Assembly (NCBI GenBank): GCA_003260075.1
Contig: QLIY01000043.1
Span: 222,528 to 286,527 of the forward strand
DNA length: 64,000 bases
Reading direction: 5' to 3'
DNA from: Phallusia mammillata
Taxonomy: Eukaryota > Chordata > Ascidiacea > Phlebobranchia > Ascidiidae
The notes beneath the pieces were generated by a model, which did not search any database, was not told where the DNA came from, and saw nothing but the letters and a program-made list of their open reading frames with translations. The translations under genes were made by a program, and so were the position numbers. This document shows positions 62,623 to 64,000 of this stretch, in pieces. Numbering within the stretch: the first letter of the stretch is position 1; each line of letters starts with the position of its first letter.

Positions 62623-63900
62623 CTATAGTCCAGTCTGTACCCTCTCTATGGCAGCATTGGTAAAGCCTGTACCAATAGTGGTAATGTCCCTCATATCCAA
62701 CAACATAATCCATCGCTTTCTGGACTCGTATGTTGCGTTCAAGGCATCTTTGAAACCGGCGTTTTTGCATACGAAGCGGCATGTTTTGACGCCCGTGTTT
62801 ATGACTAGAAGTTGCTCTGTAGCGTCTGCTAGCGGTGAGAAGTGTCGGATTGCTTCCTGCAAAAAAAACACTTTTATTGCACCGATAAACCTAATGTTGT
62901 CTGTTTTCAATACAATAATTACAAGATTATGTGCAAAAAAGCAATAGCACTTCGTTAAATGGAAGCTATATGGAAGTTTGTTTTACAAAATTTGACCTCT
63001 AACAAGCAGTCAACCGACTAATACATGTTTTCCACCCAAACCACCGTTTTTTGGTGGTTCTTTCACTTTTTGCGCCCAAGAAGTAAATTTTTGCGACTTT
63101 ATGGTTGAGTGGTACGAATGGTCAAATTTTGGTCATTATAGCGCCGATCTAAAACCACAAATAACTATGGCAAAGGCCCCACTTTTTACCTTCAATCCAT
63201 CGGCTGCTATTCCTCTCATCCTAAACTCAGGAGCGACTGAAATATGCCAGCCTTGCCAAAAACTTCGACCGCAGGCATCTGTTATATCCTACAAAAACTA
63301 TGGGATTTAATCAGTGAATTAATGGCAGAAATTAGTGAAGGCAAAACACGGACGTACACGTTATTTACAACAAATGGGACATAAAAAAAATTCGTGTTGT
63401 TTTTGCAAGATACCACGGCATTATTTTCATCATAGTACGCCAGGCCAATTGAAGGCGTCATACCGAATCAAGCCGGTCTTCCAATCAAGCCCACATGGCA
63501 AAGCACAGTCATAGAAAAATCTAGTCTGTGGTGGGATTCGAACCCACGACAGAAGTTTTTTTCGGGACTCGCGCTCTACCAACTGACCTACACAAGCAGG
63601 TATAATTTTCAGTTCCAAGCGTATTAAGTTGGATGTAAAATCTTTACAAGTTTACAGGTAAACCCAACCAAAAATCACCTCAATGTATTTCTGAAACCAT
63701 TCACTGTAGGCTTGTAACTTTGCGCAAGCGTCAGGAAACTTAGCTTCCAGTTCTGGCCCAAAACGGGGCAACGTGTTTTCCTCAGTTTCCCGAATCACTA
63801 AGCCACCGGCAAACAACGCGGTAAGTTGGCATCCCGCCGACTTCTGGAGCTCAAAACCCCGCGGAAGAGCAAGTTTCGCTGCCATAACCAAATCACTATG
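62623..63900 (-). CDS. GNAT-like N-acetyltransferase (three exons)
   Basis: Minus-strand exons 63679-63885 (counted from the ATG at 63885), 63190-63288 and 62623-62856 (ends in a stop) join in phase 0 with GT-AG borders, giving 179 residues. The middle exon encodes ISVAPEFRMRGIAADGLK, which has the shape of the acetyl-CoA pyrophosphate-binding motif A of GNAT enzymes (V-x-P-x-x-R-x-x-G-I/L-A). The last exon contains a later N-T-G-V-K...NAGFK segment resembling the motif-B helix region. The family transfers an acetyl group from acetyl-CoA to an amine; the substrate cannot be told. The frame stays open to 63900, just behind an acceptor (tgtacag at 63901-63907), so either the start is the ATG at 63885 or another exon lies beyond the window. 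Exon structure is more certain than the family. Confidence 0.72.
63524..63597 (-). pseudogene. Degenerate tRNA-like sequence in an intron
   Basis: On the minus strand an A box (taggtcagttggtagagc) and a perfect T-arm with B box (gtgggttcgaatcccac) are correctly spaced over 74 bases. However, the D stem has a mismatch, the acceptor stem has two, and the anticodon stem does not close around a 7-base loop. It is therefore a tRNA pseudogene or a tRNA-derived SINE head, in the first intron of the GNAT-like gene. Confidence 0.6.
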
Positions 63901-64000
63901 CTGTACATGTTTCTTGCTGTGAACGTTAAGGCAGTGACAAGGGTTTTCTTGGCGTTTTAGACACCAGAAAAACTCGGATGTCCGCTTTTGCTGTGTGTTG

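Noticed and set aside
62444..62947. 167-codon plus-strand open frame
   Set aside because: It lies antisense to the last exon of the GNAT-like gene, whose frame has matching splice borders and a protein-like composition; the plus-strand frame is a shadow partly in a MITE.
1..64000. CRISPR array, prokaryotic operon or phage-like system
   Set aside because: No regularly spaced repeats with unique spacers, no ribosome-binding sites or dense operons; all supported genes have spliceosomal introns.

Overview
The window is animal nuclear DNA and most likely comes from a solitary ascidian close to Ciona. It is AT-rich with small GC-richer exons, GT-AG introns and intact non-autonomous hAT transposons. 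It also holds a 15-base match to the Ciona spliced-leader sequence as I remember it, and duplicated segments differ by a few percent, as the alleles of this very polymorphic genus do. The genus is an inference; no marker gene fixes the species.

Layout. 1-11.66 kb has no gene I can support. At 11.7-13.4 kb (+) is a complete three-exon sepiapterin reductase gene. At 15.2-19.9 kb (-) are six phase-compatible exons of a serine-rich, basic-tailed protein I do not recognise, with its 5' end unresolved. From 19.9 to 45.0 kb there is about 25 kb without a recognisable gene; it holds repeats, two intact hAT MITEs and one hAT remnant. At 45.0-48.2 kb (-) are four exons of an unrecognised multi-pass membrane protein with a clear start exon; its last exon is unresolved. 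At 56.3-60.6 kb (+) is a complete eight-exon SLC10-type sodium/bile-acid symporter. At 62.6-63.9 kb (-) are three exons of a GNAT-like acetyltransferase whose 5' end may lie outside the window. The genes belong to separate pathways (pterin synthesis, solute transport, acyl transfer) and nothing suggests they work as one system.

The strongest unexplained pattern is not a gene. At 21 places a segment of about 50-250 bp is repeated in tandem with its near-identical copy, and between the copies sits a homopolymer of essentially constant length: 10 C in 1-37.5 kb and 10 G (apparently 10-11) in 43.8-59.6 kb. A further lone run of 20 C lies at 35.57 kb. Copies differ by about 2-5% plus small indels. 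Constant length, allele-like divergence and a single orientation switch are best explained by assembly: overlapping (often allelic) contig ends joined through a fixed 10-base gap placeholder now written as C, with part of the sequence later reverse-complemented. A biological origin is not excluded from sequence alone. Other observations are five hAT-type MITEs with full terminal inverted repeats (four with perfect 8-bp target duplications), 14 copies of the CRE palindrome TGACGTCA where fewer than one is expected, and splice acceptors just upstream of start codons, as expected in a spliced-leader trans-splicing animal.
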